Shown one piece after another: positions 1 to 12,500 of a stretch of DNA of 64,000 nucleotides. The number at the start of each line of letters is the position of its first letter. Positions within the stretch are counted from its first letter, which is position 1. Under the pieces are notes generated by a model. The model saw nothing but the letters and a program-made list of their open reading frames with translations, was not told where the DNA came from and searched no databases. Both the position numbers and the translations under genes were made by a program. Source of the DNA: Heracleum sosnowskyi (taxonomy: Eukaryota > Streptophyta > Magnoliopsida > Apiales > Apiaceae); NCBI GenBank assembly GCA_030848705.1, contig CM061237.1, positions 83,199,910 to 83,263,909 on the forward strand, read 5' to 3'.

Positions 1-2
1 GC

Positions 3-863
3 ATGATGGGTGAATTGTCATTCTTTCTTGGACTGCAAGTATACCAAAAACAAGATGGTATATTCATTTGTCAGTCCAAGTACATTAAAGATCTTCTGAA
101 GAAGTATCAAATGGAAGACTCATCTACAGCAAAGACTCCTATGCCAACTGCCACTAAGCTTGATAAGGATGAAACTGGTAAGAAGGTTGACATCACAGGC
201 TACAGAGGTATGATAGGCTCATTACTTTATCTCACTGCAAGTAGACCAGATATAATGTTTGCAACATGCTTGTGTGCTAGGTTTCAGTCTGATCCTAAAG
301 AATCTCATCTAATAGCTGTTAAGCGAATATTTAGATATCTTAAGGGGACTCCAAATCTTGGAATTTGGTACCCTAAAGATACAGGATTTGATCTTATTGG
401 ATACACAGACTCTGATTTTGCAGGTTGTAAGATTGATCAGAAGAGTACTTCAAGAAGCTGTCAGTTTCTTGGAAGAAGATTAGTTTCTTGGTATAGCAAG
501 AAGCAGCATTCAGTTTCCACATCAACAGCTGGGGCTGAATACATTACTGCTGGAAGCTGCTGTGCTCAGATCTTGTGGATGAGAAACCAACTTCGTGACT
601 ATGGGATTTTGTTGACAAAGATTCCAATATTTTGCTACAACCCAAGTGCCATAGCAATCTCAAACAACCCAGTGCAACACTCGAGGACGAAGCACATCGA
701 CATCAGGTATCATTTTATCCGAGAGCATGTCATGAATGGAACTGTGGAGTTACATTTTGTACCCACAGAGGATCAAATTGCAGACATCTTTACTAAACCG
801 CTTGATGAATCCACTTTTTCTAAGCTGGTTGGTGAACTTGGGATGTTAAATCTTTCTAATTGA
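3..863 (+). CDS. copia pol, RT C-terminus and RNase H (partial, E0)
   Basis: This 286-residue open frame is the end of a copia polyprotein; its 5' part is outside the window. It begins at the RT segment GELSFFLGLQV, passes the thumb/connection (YRGMIGSLLYLTASRPDI) and ends in RNase H with the usual NELGM-type terminus (here GELGMLNLSN). RNase H converts the RNA strand of the cDNA hybrid during reverse transcription. The first RNase H aspartate region (YTDSDFAG) is present and the AEY glutamate is kept, but the normally invariant CDNxSA motif reads CYNPSA, so a likely catalytic aspartate is lost. TAEAEY reads TAGAEY, as in E1. The frame is otherwise open, so decay is by substitution. Identity as copia pol is certain; activity is unlikely. 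Confidence 0.92.
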   Translation: MMGELSFFLGLQVYQKQDGIFICQSKYIKDLLKKYQMEDSSTAKTPMPTATKLDKDETGKKVDITGYRGMIGSLLYLTASRPDIMFATCLCARFQSDPKESHLIAVKRIFRYLKGTPNLGIWYPKDTGFDLIGYTDSDFAGCKIDQKSTSRSCQFLGRRLVSWYSKKQHSVSTSTAGAEYITAGSCCAQILWMRNQLRDYGILLTKIPIFCYNPSAIAISNNPVQHSRTKHIDIRYHFIREHVMNGTVELHFVPTEDQIADIFTKPLDESTFSKLVGELGMLNLSN

Positions 864-1357
864 TTTTGATCAGAAGTCAGTAACTGCAGATAGTCCTAGT
901 GAATACATGAGTTTAAGAATTTCCATATCCTTAGGACTCATGAATTTATTTTCTGGAGCAATTCTCGTAGTTAGGATTATTGTACTAATTTTATGTCATA
1001 ATTATGGATGATATATCTTCTGGCATTTAATTGGTTATTAATTCTAAAAATTATTTAGGTGCTAATATTTGTTCTAAATATTTAAGCATCTATTTAATTT
1101 GAATTAATTTACTTTGTTTTTGACATTGTAGATTTATGCAGCATAATTTATTGGATTTTAATTGATTAATATCATTTGTTGATATTTAGTCGATTTTATT
1201 CTGAGAAAATTGTGAATTTTCTGTTAACAATTGATTTTGGTAAATTTTAAAAGATTTATTCAAAGTAAAACTTGACAGAAAATTAAAAGTCTGATTTTTA
1301 GAACATGAACAGGTTTTAGAAATTGGAAAGAAGCAAAAAATATCGAATTTTAGAAAA

Positions 1358-1990
1358 TTCGATAGTTTTTCTAAGTACTAGTTAAAAACCATCGAACAAA
1401 AAATTTGATAGTTTTTAAGTAGGAAAAGAAAAACCATAGAAATAAACCTTTCGATAGTTTTTGACATTGAATGAAAAATATATCGTAGTGAATTTATTTG
1501 ATTTAATATTTAAATTCTCGATAGATTTTCATAAAAGCATTTGATAGTTTTTGAGTTTACAAAGAAAAAGACTTCGATAGTTTTTCTGATAAACGTTTTA
1601 AATTCAAAATTTCAAACACTTCGATAGTTTTTGAAAAACTATCGAGGTGCAGTTGGCGTTTTTGCCCCTCACAGAAAACTATCGGTAGTATAAATAAAAA
1701 CTATCGAACATAAAAGGACATTTCTGCCCCTGACAGTTTCAAAAAGGTATAAAACAATACCTTAGTTTCTTTTCTTTTCATTGTTTACAGATCTAAGAAA
1801 AGCAAAGGGAGTTTTATATACTTACAATACATATACACGGCCAAAAACAAGTTCTTGATAGTTTCTTCAATCAATTCACTGTTAAGCTCTTGAAAATCCA
1901 TTTTCACCACAGTGATTTCACCATTAACCGTGACAGTTCTCTATTCTGAGTTTCTGTTAAGGTTTTTAAAGGGAAAACTATCGAAAACAT
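1358..1990. repeat. dispersed CGATAGTTTTT word cluster
   Basis: The word GATAGTTTTT, mostly preceded by TC or TT, occurs forward near 1361, 1408, 1453, 1551, 1574 and 1622 and inverted (AAAACTATCG) near 1634, 1675, 1698 and 1976. One adjacent pair at 1621-1645 forms an inverted repeat. Spacing is irregular, so this is not a simple tandem satellite. It lies just upstream of the TATA-like site at 1746. Function unknown. Confidence 0.7.
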
Positions 1991-2258
1991 CACTTAAAAC
2001 TCTAAGTACTTTGATAAAACAAGAAACTGGTGAGATTGTATTGTTTTAACAATCGATTTCTAAAGGTTAAATTTAGTTTCATTGTCAATCTACAGTTAGG
2101 GTTCTTGGTTTTGGGAATGTTTTTTTGGTTAAGGTGTTTGCATTCAAAAAAAAGGGGGTATATTGTGTCAAGTTTGATTAATTAGGAATAATTAATTAAA
2201 TTTTATTGAAAATTAGTTTTGGTTTAAGAGATAATTTTTCTGAATTTTTTTATTAAAA
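1740..2258 (+). promoter_or_regulatory. putative promoter and leader of E0 downstream ORF
   Basis: A TATA-like sequence (GGTATAAAACAATACC near 1746) is followed by about 500 bases of non-coding, pyrimidine-patchy leader up to the ATG at 2259. The position matches the better supported promoters of E2 and E4. No CACGTG box was seen here, so support is weaker. Confidence 0.35.
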
Positions 2259-5200
2259 ATGGCTGGAGAATTTATCATTACCAAGACTAATCATGTCTCG
2301 TTTCAAAACCTGCAAGCCATTACGAACTTACAGTTTCGTGCATGGGCAGAGTTTTTGAACACACGTTCTTTAGTAAAATATTCTTTAAGTACTCCCGTAG
2401 TCCTTTGCATCGATCAATTGACTGCGTTGTACACAACCACCACGGATACAACTGAGAATAACGTAAGGTCCTTCAGTTTTGTTGTGCCAGGGGGCAGAAC
2501 AATAAGGGTGACGGAACATGATTTTAATAGAATCCTACATTTTCCTACAGAAAACCTTGTTCCGGATCCCACGACTGAGGATATACATGCTTTCTTCACT
2601 CCCATAAGAAGTCAACAACCTAACTTCTTTGTGGGAGAGTTTCTGAAGCATTACTTGCCAAAGCCATGGAACTTTTTCTTTCATACCCCAATCCATGTTT
2701 TTACTGCCAAGTTAACAAATCTGCATGGTATTCCCTTATTCCTTCAAAAGATTGGGTTTGCCATTGCGAACAATAGGCATATTAACATAGGAAGGCTACT
2801 GATCGATCAAGTCATTCTGTGCATGGGACCACTGCATGAAAGAACAAGCATAGATGATGTGCTTTGTTTCTATCCTAGGTTCCTACAGCTAATTCTCAAT
2901 GATATCTTAACAGATAATGAACGCGAGACATTCGAAGGCGAGGAGACGCAGGAGTGCATGAAGATGAAGAGCAATGCCCTAACCGCTCTCATAAGGAAGA
3001 ACAACTATCTTCCAGGGGTACCCACTGTTCTCACTGAATATCTAAGAACGGTGCCCCTACCACTTCTACCCCCAGGGGAACAGGTAATTCAAGGTAACAT
3101 TCCTGAACCTGAACTGGCTCCTGAGCCACAACTAATGGATGTTGATCCAGAGCCCTCAGTGGCCATCACTGACCAGGAGGTTGCAAACCCACAACCTCTA
3201 ACCACGGTCGAAGAGCCTTTGGAAGAGCTAAATGAAACAATAAACGCACCTCCTTCCCCTCCTATACCCAGTAAACAAACATCCTTGAGTGTAGAGGGAG
3301 ATAGTGCCAAAGCAGCACCACATAAGGAGATACACCCTTCAACAACAACTCTACCTTCCTCTAAAAGGAGAAGAACAGAAACCGAGGCAACTGTTGATAC
3401 TTCATTTCTCTCATCCAAAGAACCCTTCACAGATTTTTCTGATTTTGATTGGGCCATGCTAACGAAAGCTATATCTGAACCAATAGCTCAATCAAGTAAG
3501 GAAGAATTGACGGAAGCAACTGGTGTTCCGACCATATTACGGTCAGGTTCACTGGTTGAAGGTTCTAAGAACCAAGGGTCTTCACAGACGTCGAGAGAAG
3601 GCTCTGACCTAAATGCAAAATCTAAAGGGTCATTGTCTACCTCACCAGATATATCTGGATCTTGCGGGTAAAAGGTCTGACGTAGGTGGAGATCGGCAAC
3701 TCGGTGACAATGAATCAATTACTATTGAGGAGTCAACTGAGGTAAAGTCTTCACAGACTATTGGGGAAGATTCAGGATCTCTGTTGTTAATAGAGCCTGT
3801 TTCTAACCCCCTAGAGATTCAAACTCTAGATCCTTCAAAGGATATATCATCTACGGATGATCAGCAACTTGGTTTATCCAAGGACGGGGACTTGCGAAGC
3901 CCCATTGCACCACCGGTGACCTCCTTAAGGACGGCTACGGTGTTTTCTTCTGCAGGTACATTGAGCACAAAGGGAATGAGTGAAACAAAAACACTTACAC
4001 CTGGCCTGAGTGGGAAAGGAAAAATGAGTGAAACACCGACAGAAACGTTGAGTGTACACCCAGAGCCAAACGTGAGGAGTGACACCCTAACCCTTCCAAA
4101 TATTGATGATATGCTATTACCGACAGAACGAGAATTACATGTTCAATCCACTCTCAAGGAGATGACAGTCCACGACAAACAAGGAAATGCGTTATTCAAG
4201 GTTCCACTACGACCTTCCTTTGACCAAGGGATCTCCTCTAGTCAGGGCAATGCTTCTTTAAAGACTATTCAAGAGAAGGTTGACTTGGCTGCAGCTGATT
4301 CCAGAAGAACTTATCGGGTCTTAGGCAGTGCATCTGGCACTATAACAGGTACTAAACTGGCAGTGGACTCCTTGAAGAAGGAAGCTATGGAAGAACTAGT
4401 TGAACTGAGGAGTGACGTCAAAGAGCTTAAAGATGGATTCATGAATGAAGTTGATGCTTTGCAACAAGGACAAGAAGCTTTGAGAGAGGACGTTCTGGTT
4501 ATCCGGGATGGTCAAGCGCGGGTAAAAGATGCAATGAATACACTTTCGAGAGTGGAGTCTAAGCTGAACAAGAGGCTGGATCATATGGAAAAGACTACCA
4601 ACTCAAGATTGGATAACATTGACCTGATGCTAGCTTCTATGAATGAGATAAATAAGCAGATAATGGATTTCTTGGACAATCAAGGTGACAGAGTACAGTC
4701 AATCTGGACTATGCTGAAGAACCAACAAACTGGACAACCTGGTCCTTCAAATCAACAACCTGATCCTTCTACTGCCTTCTATGCTGAGGATGCTTTTGTC
4801 GAGGATTCCTCAACTAAGGGGGAGAAAGTTGGAGATGGGAAGAAGGATGGATGGGGAGTTTGGGAAACGGTTGAAGCTATTCTGATAAGACAGTACTGGA
4901 TAGAAGAACTTGTACAAGAAGAAGAGAAGAGTGAAGAGGTATTTGAGGTCATGCAAGAGCAACCAATTCAGGAGGAGCATGAGCCATATTATCCAGAGCC
5001 TGTTGAATATCCAATCTGGGAGGAGAATATGGAAGAAGAAGCAAATCCTCTGTCACAAGAAGAAGAAGCTGCCTTGGAAGCAATAAGAGCTCAAAGAGCT
5101 GCAATAGATGCCAAGCATGCTGAGAAAGAAAGACACCAAGCAGTTCTAAGGATTGAAAAGTTAAAAAGATCCAAGGTGCAAGCTGAAGTAAGGAAGAAAA

Positions 5201-5919
5201 AGATGATGGATTTGGCAAGCAAGCATGGAAGTGAATGGGAGATGGCTTATAAAACCTTTTGTGGAGTTGAAGAAGGATTAGAAGTCAACGACAATGCAGG
5301 GGTGGAAGTCATAATTCAGAACATAAGAAGTGCAAATCCTGATGATCATGTTTACTTCACTGCACTGAGGAATACTGTGATCTTTCTGAAAGCTGGGGTT
5401 AAATCAAATGGAGCCTGGAACATCCTGATCAATTTTCTTGAGAAAGGTACATTTGTGATTTCCACTAAGTTTTTAGAACAGAGAACATTCACAGAACTGC
5501 AGGTGATACTCATCAAGATTCAAAGAACTACAAGGCTAAATGAACTGCTCCGTGAGCATGTTAAGGAGATCTTGATGAAAGTCGGTCCAGAGATTACTGA
5601 AGATCCTCCAATGGTTAGATTCATGATGAATGACTTGTTCAGAATCTGCTATTTGGCTTAGGACAAACTGAGAGACTATCCAAGCAACTATCTAATATCA
5701 GTTGAGAAGTATCTTAGATCCACTGGATTCACATCAACGGAGAAGGACAAAGCAGCAGACACTCTTAGAAGATTTATAATGGAGAATGTTCCTTACTATA
5801 GGAAAAGAGTGGAAAGAGGATTGGAAGTGCATACCAGATTACCAAACATGCCAAAGCTAAACAAGGAAGATGTTAACATTGCATGGTTATGGGCTGGAGT
5901 GGGTCAAGAGGTTGAATAG
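2259..5919 (+). pseudogene. long downstream (env-like position) ORF of E0, broken
   Basis: This is the third ORF of a SIRE-type element, after pol. It opens with MAGEFIITKTNHVSF. The first 280 or so residues form a compact domain (region around FLKHYLPKPWNFFFHTPIHVFTAKLTN) comparable in position to the N-terminal domain of the E2 and E4 third ORFs (KEWSFFFDCITR). A long Pro/Glu/Ser-rich linker with a basic KRRR patch, a predicted coiled coil (about 4360-4700) and a charged helical C-terminus (EEEAALEAIRAQRAAIDAKHAEKERH) follow. One frameshift lies between 3613 and 3671, and an in-frame TAG at 5659-5661 precedes a further 86 open codons to 5919. I see no signal peptide or convincing transmembrane segment, so calling it an envelope is positional only. 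Function unknown. Confidence 0.7.
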
Positions 5920-5940
5920 AGAGAGCCTTTCTTGAAAACA
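5900..5940. other. tail-to-tail junction of E0 and E1
   Basis: Plus-strand reading of the E0 third ORF ends with TAG at 5917-5919; immediately to the right the minus-strand reading of the E1 third ORF begins. Neither polypurine tract nor 3' LTR of either element is present between them. The exact breakpoint cannot be fixed by eye. Confidence 0.6.
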
Positions 5941-8900
5941 ACCGTTGAACTCTCTTATTAGTATGATAAAGAGTAACAACATCACCACCTTTAGTTTTGA
6001 ACTTCTGGAAAAGATTAGCAGAATCCTCAGCTTTTTCAATAAAAACATCTTCATCACCATCAGGAATTGTAGATAGAATTTGTCTATGACCAGGCGTCAG
6101 GATTTGGTCACCTGTCAGGATTTGCTCTTCCATCAGGATCTGAGAGTTCACCAAGGTTCTAACTGTTCTTACTCCAGAATCAGAAACATGAGTTGACTAC
6201 ATAGATTGACTTTGAGTAGTTTGTCTTGAAGACTTCACCATAGCAGCATCAGAGGTTTCTCCTTTCTTAACTATGTCATCACCATCATTTCCAGCATTAT
6301 CATCATCTTTTCTTAATACTAGATCAGGTGTACATTTTGATAAACTTACCTTCTCCCCCTTTTTGGCATTAGGATTAGATTATAATTTCAAAATCAAGGA
6401 AATAAAGGCTTCAATATTTGTTACCTTGGAATCCAAAGAATCAATTCTGTTGTTGATAGACGACTGGTTAGTGATAAGGGACTTGAGATGAGAGTCTAAA
6501 ACTCTGAGCTGAAGAGCAGTAGGTGCCTTTGCTAAACTTTGAGATATATCAGCCCTCACCAAAGCATTGTCAGCCTTAAAAGAATCAATTTCAGCCTTGA
6601 GGCTTTTGCTTAGAAGTGTAGTAGTCTTCAAGTGATTCTTCAGTTCTTCATTCCCAATCAAGGAGGCTTCATAAGAAGCATGATTAAGAGCACATGGGAA
6701 ACTAACAGAATCAGCAGATCTGTACCATTCATTATCCCATTCATGTCTCCTTAATTGTTCAGCATAATCAGTTGCAGAAGGACCAGAAAAATCTTGAGTT
6801 GTAGCTTTGTCAGTGGTTGCCTTGTCAACCATGAAAGTGCTTGAAGAACCATGATTAGTTCCAAGACTAGCTTTAAGAGCAGTGACAAGCTCATCCTTCT
6901 CAACATCATCATTATCATCATCACTGCTATCATCAGAATCAATATCAGGATCAGGATCAGGAATAACAATACCTTTAAGTTTATCATGTTGATCTGAGAT
7001 AGAGTCTATCATTGGTCTTGAGGCAAGTGGCTGGATCAGGATTGGTTCAGCATCAGGAGAACTTGCATCAAGAGCAACACTATCAGGAATAGTATGGCTT
7101 GCATCAGTATTTGCTACCAATGGTTCTCGTGTACCCTGAGGTTCAGAAGCGGTTTCAACCCTTTGAGCTGAAGGTTCTTGTGTACTTCCCTCAATGACAG
7201 AGTTGCCAACCAATATATCCATTTCAAAAATACCAGAAACCCCTTGAGCAATGTCAGGAAGTTCCTTAGAAGCTGAAGCTATTTGGCCTGCATCTTCACT
7301 TTGAGAAAATGGTTCTTGTGGGGCAGGAATGTAGATGTCTTCATTTTCCCTTTGATAAAATGGTTCTTGTGGGACCATTCCTTCAGCTATGCCTTCACTC
7401 ACACTTTGAGTGAGTGGTTCTTGTGTGGCAGGATTCTCAATAGCTGCTGAACTCCTTTGAAATTCAGGTTCTTGTGGGCTTGATCCTTTCAGCTTCTTCT
7501 ATCTCTGAAAAACAATCTCAACTGCCTTCCTTTTCTTTAGAAGTGGAGGTGTTAAACCAATCTTGGAAGCAGTCTCAGCAATCTTCTCCCATGAAATTTC
7601 AACAATCCTTGGAGATGGAGAGGCATTTGCTGGAGAATATGAGATTAAGACAGTCTTTACTGGAGATGCATCAGGAGTACAGACGTCAGGATTTGCATGA
7701 ACATCAGGAATTGATGACTTATCAGGATTTGTAGATTTCTGACCATCAGTATTCTGCATCCTTAGAGGAATATGATACCGGCTTTTAACCAACTTTCTTT
7801 TCTTCCGCGGCTTAACAATATGTGCCACAGCTTCATTAGCAGTATCAGCAACTTCCTTCTGAATCTTGAACTTTGATGATAGTGGCATGTCATCCTCAGA
7901 ATCAGAACTAGCACCCAAAATCAATTTTCTCTTCACTCCAACATCCTCAACTCTATCAGCTTGTTGCACCAGGACCCCTTGTACATCCCCTTGTTTCTTC
8001 TTTTTAGTGAGAGGTGTAGAGGAGAAATCCTTTGATCCTGATTGCCTTCCAGACACATCAGATCTAGCTGATTTCTTTGTTTTTACAACTAAAGTCTTTT
8101 GAGAGATAGTAGAGGTGGTTGTGGAGTGTTTAATAGAGTGTTTGGGTTGGATACCTGGGTCAGAAATGGGGTGTGATTGGCCCTGTCCTATAGTATCAAG
8201 ATTTGATCCATAGTGAGTAGGCATTTTCTCTTGCAAGAAAAACGTGACCTCATCATGAATAAATGCATTACCTTGGAAACCATTTGCCTTATCACTGTTG
8301 ACTAAGGACTTCACATTATTATCAGTAATTCTACAAATAGGTAGAATTACATCATTTTCAAAAACAACATGAGGACATAAGTGACAGAATATTAATTGAA
8401 AAAATCTAAGAAAACAAACATAGCCACATTTATCTGCTTTCCTATCACTTAAAGCTTTTAACACAAAAGACCCATAATCAAAAACTGTAGAATGAATAAG
8501 AGAATACCCAATCTTGAGAGATCCTGATGGTAGAGCATCAAAGTTAGATGTCTTGTTCAGGAAACATCGACTTATGGTGTCGAAGAAGAAATTTCATTCC
8601 CTCTTAAGCTTTGTCCTGAAGAGATTTCCATATCTCTTTACTTCGCCATTGTACCCCAACTTGGTAACAAACTCGAAGAGCGTCAAGTCAGAAATATTAG
8701 CAAGAATCTGATCATTCAAGGCCGACAAGTGTAGTGCTTCCTCAACAATAGCAGGAGTCACATGATGAGTAACACCATTGAACTTGAAACTCATCAAGAT
8801 TGTTCTTGTCGGTCCTCGACCAAATACTGTTGTGTTCCATACCTGCATCACAGACTTAAAAGAAACTTTGTCTGGCTGGGTTAAAGCATACTTCAATGGA

Positions 8901-9037
8901 CTTGAAGCAAGAAAATCCTGTATAATATGGAACTCATGGGGTTATTCCTGATGGTCAAAAACTGCAACAAAATTGTTAGTGGCGAAAGTAATACCACTAA
9001 TTATAGTCTGTTTATTCATGAATGATGAGGATACCAT
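5920..9037 (-). pseudogene. long downstream ORF of E1, broken
   Basis: Homologue of the E2 and E4 third ORFs on the minus strand. The start is taken as the ATG at 9037-9035 (MVSSSFMNKQ) after a leader-like stretch. Open pieces lie at about 9037-8942, 8896-8594, 8464-7499, 7402-6380 and 6360-5920, in changing frames, so several frameshifts and stops break it. The N-terminal part retains the structured domain (EEALHLSALNDQ; further on the KIGYSLI-type segment out of frame), the middle is a Ser/Pro/Asp-rich linker with KKKRKL basic patches, and a heptad-like coiled coil lies near 6600-6400 (LKSLITNQSSINNRIDSLDS). After the stop at 6380 the frame resumes with an AKKGEKV segment matching VKKGEKI of E2. 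Function unknown. Confidence 0.75.
6349..6364 (-). other. polypurine tract inside E1 third ORF
   Basis: On the minus strand this is an unbroken 16-purine run, AAAAAGGGGGAGAAGG. It sits at the same place in the third ORF as matching runs in E2 (27412-27427) and E4 (56550-56564). It resembles the terminal PPT of these elements (TGGGGGAGA). Confidence 0.6.
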
Positions 9038-9305
9038 TGTAAAAGTGATTTGAGAATAGAGATTTGGGATTTGGGAATTAGGGTTCGTGAGCACAGAGAG
9101 TAAGAGAAGGTAGAAAACTGATGAAGTGAGAGAGGAATTTGCAAAATAGAAAAATAATTGTATTTTGTTGAAACAAAATTTTACTCTCAGTGACAAGTGG
9201 AAAAATATGATTTGTGCACAAATAATTAGTGGACCAAATTACGTGTGTAATTAAACATAACTGCACCGCTTTTTATGTGTATTTATATGTATATATCTAT
9301 CAGTG
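9038..9305 (-). promoter_or_regulatory. putative promoter and leader of E1 third ORF
   Basis: Upstream of the ATG at 9037 the minus strand has a pyrimidine-rich leader with CTCTCTCACTTC, CTTCTCTTACTCTC and a telo-box-like AACCCTAA, then about 240 bases further a TATA-like run (ATATATACATATAAATAC, about 9300-9280). This looks like the 5' UTR of an ordinary plant gene. It is an inference without transcript data. Confidence 0.45.
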
Positions 9306-9535
9306 TGACACACACACGCATACAGTTGTCCAACTAAAACTCAAACGTTTCCTATCAAATACTGACGGAAAATTATGCACAAATTAAGCAAATTAAAATG
9401 CTGACCTGTCCATCAGGATTGACCAGTTGACTGCCTGACAGGATTTTGTCCTGTCAGTATTTGGTCAAAAATACATACCTTACAGAGTGACCATCAGGAT
9501 TTGATAGTCATCGGGACTTTCTCTCTGATGCTTTC
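9306..9535 (-). other. E1 pol-third ORF spacer
   Basis: Non-coding. It contains several CCATCAGGATT/AATCCTGATGG and CTGTCAGTATTTG words, the E1 family signature, and a short inverted pair around 9437-9455 (GACAGGATTTTGTCCTGTC). No gene seen. Confidence 0.6.
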
Positions 9536-12500
9536 TCAAAAATTCTCAAAGTTCATCATTCCAAGTTCATTCACCAACTTATTGAAAGTAGCTTTAGGTA
9601 GTGGCTTGGTGAATATATCAGCTAGCTGTTGATCAGTAGGAACAAAGTGCAGTTCAATTTTTCCTTCCAGGACTTGTTCTCTTATGAAGTGATATCTGAT
9701 ACTAATGTGTTTAGTAAGAGAATGTTGAATTGGATTTCCTGTCATTGCAATAGCACTTTGGTTATCACAATAAATAGGGATTTTAAAATATGACAAGCCA
9801 TAATCCAACAGCTGATTTCTCATCCACATTATCTGAGCACAATAACTTCCTATAGCAATGTACTCAGCTCCTGTAGTTGATGTAGATATAGACTTTTGCT
9901 TTTTACTGAACAAGGATACTAGTCTACCACCCAAAAATTGACAACTTCCTGAAGTGCTTTTCCTGTCTATTTTGCAGCCTGCAAAATCAGCATTTGAGTA
10001 ACCACATAAACCAAAATCTGATTCTCTAGCATACCAAATGCCAAGTGAAGGAGTGCCCTTAAGATATCAGGTGTGGTTCCCTGGGATTTGCTTGAAATCT
10101 TGCACATAGACAGGTTGTATATATGATATCTGGTCTACTCGCAGTGAGATATAAGAGTGAGCCAATCATTCCCCTGTAGTGAGTTACATCTACCTCAGTA
10201 CCTTGATCAGGGTCAAGTTTGGTAGCTGTAGCTATGGGAGTACTTGTACTTGCACTATCTTGCATGTTAAACCTTTTCAATAAATTCCTAGTATACTTTA
10301 ACTGATTGATAAAGATGCCATCATCAATCTGTTTAACTTGGAGACCAAGAAAGTAACTCATTTCTCCCATCATGCTCATTTGATATCTAGACTGCATAAG
10401 CTTAAAAAACTTCTCACATAGCTTATTGTTTGTTGACCCAAAAATGATATCATCAACATAAATATGAACTAAAAGCAAATCCTTACCATGATTCAAATAA
10501 AATAGAATTTTATCAATAGTACCTCTTTTGAATCCACATTCCAGTAAGAATTGAGCTAGGGTTTCATACCAGGCTCTTGGAGCTTGCTTTAGTCCATAAA
10601 GTGCTTTATCCAGTCTGTAGACATGATTTGGATATTTTGGATCAATGAAACCAAGAGGTTGTTCAACATAAACTTCTTCCTCCAGTTCACCATTTAAAAA
10701 AGCACTTTTCACATCCATCTGGAAAACCTTAAATTTCTTTTGGGCTGCATAGGCCAAAAAGATCCTGATGGCTTCTAGCCTTGCAACAGGAGCAAAAGTC
10801 TCATCATAGTCAATTCCTTCATGTTGAGAATACCCATTTGCAACTAGCCTTGATTTGTTCCTGATTATCACACCATCTGAATCTGTCTTGTTTTTAAATA
10901 CCCACTTTATACCAACAATTGACCTGTTCTTTGGTCTTGGCACCAGTTTCCAGACTTCATTCCTTTCAAATTCATTCAGCTCTTCTTGCATTGCAGTAAC
11001 CCAATCAGCATCCTTAAGTGCATCTTCAACTTTCTTAGCCTCCTCCTTTGATAGAAAGTTGTGATATAGACATTCATTCTGAGTTGCACTTCTTGTCTTA
11101 ACACCTGCATCAGGATCCCCAATTATCAAATCAGGAGTGTGACTTTTGGTCCACTTCCTTACTGGTGGTAAATCATTCCTTGAAGTGGATGCTTCCCCTG
11201 GATTGGTGTTGTCATTAAAAGAGCTTGTGTCATTAGAAGCTCCCCCTGAATTATTGTTGTGTCCTCATGATGGATTATCAAAATTGTCACTTGAATCAGT
11301 ATCTGATGAATCCTGTCCTGATGGTTGAGATGTTTCAGAATCAGTAACAATTTGTTGTTGCTCCCCCTCAACATGTGGATTGTCAGTAGCATCATCAGTA
11401 GCACCATCAGTAGCACCATCAGTATTTGGTGCATCATCAGGATTTGGTGTATCACTAGAATTTGGTGACCCATCAGTATCTGATGGTGTGTCAGTATCTG
11501 ATTCATGTTCATCAGGATTCTTGGTAGCTTCATTTGCAAAAATCAAACTATCATGTGAGTTTTCATTCATTCCAGTTATCTTCTTATCATCAAAAGATAC
11601 ATGTATTGAATCCATGACAGTCCTTGTTCTCAGGTTGAAAACTCTAAAAGCTCTTGAGACTGGATAGCCAATTAAGATACCCTCATCAGCCTTGGTTTCA
11701 AATTTTCCTAGCTGTTCAGGATGAGGTCTGAGAACAAAACATTTACAGCCAAACACATGCAGATTCTTCAGACTAGGTTTCTTCTCTTTGAGCATTTGAT
11801 ATGGAGTTACACCATGTCTGTTTATGAGTGTGAGGTTTTGAGTATAGCATGTTGTGCTGACTGCTTCTGCCCAGAAATATGTAGGTAGTTTTGCTTCTTC
11901 CAACATAGTTCTGCCAGCTTCAATAAGAGTTCTATTCTTTCTTTCAACTACTCCATTTTGCTGGGGTGTGCCAGGAGCAGAGAATTGTTGAATGATTCCT
12001 TTGTATTTGCAGAACTCTTCCATTACTGAATTCTTGAATTTAGTACCATTATCACTTCTCAGTATCTTGACTTTATACTTTGTGCCTGTCTCAATCATTC
12101 TCACATGGTCCAACAGTATTTCTGGAGTCTCATCTTTTCTGTGTAGAAAATACACCCAAGTGAATCTAGAAAATTCATCAACTATTACAAGAGTGTACCT
12201 TTTCTTACTGATGGACATTATGTTGACTGGTCCAAATAGGTCAAGATGTAACATGTGATATGGTTCTTCAATAGAGGATTCAGATTTACTCTTGAATGAT
12301 GTCCTTCTCTGTTTAGCTTTTTGACATGCATCACATAGTCCATCAGGAGTATACAAAGCTTTAGGCAATCCTATGACCAAATCTTTCTTAACCAACTCAT
12401 TGATATTGCTGAAGTTGAGATGAGGAAGCTTCTTGTGCCAATTCCAACTTTCATCTATTGATGCTTTACTAATGAGACAAGTAGAGGAGCCATCAGTATT

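Larger units (their letters stand above)
864..2258 (+). other. E0 spacer between pol and downstream ORF
   Basis: About 1.4 kb without a credible gene on either strand. It is AT-rich and holds a cluster of CGATAGTTTTT words (see separate entry), a TATA-like sequence near 1746 and a leader-like stretch leading to the downstream ORF at 2259. Confidence 0.7.
1..5919 (+). mobile_element. E0: truncated SIRE-type Ty1/copia element (3' half, no 3' LTR)
   Basis: The order is C-terminal pol, a 1.4-kb spacer, then a long downstream ORF, which is the layout of the SIRE/Maximus copia lineage. The left part (gag, integrase, 5' LTR) lies outside the window. The downstream ORF stops at 5919 and the sequence passes at once into E1 in the opposite orientation, so the polypurine tract and 3' LTR are missing. 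Lineage is inferred from pol protein style and the extra 3' ORF. Confidence 0.8.

Noticed and set aside
1358..1990. CRISPR-like array or satellite
   Set aside because: Spacing is irregular, orientation mixed, and the host is a plant nucleus.
2259..5919. Third ORFs as true retroviral envelope genes
   Set aside because: No signal peptide, cleavage site or transmembrane segment visible; only the position after pol fits.
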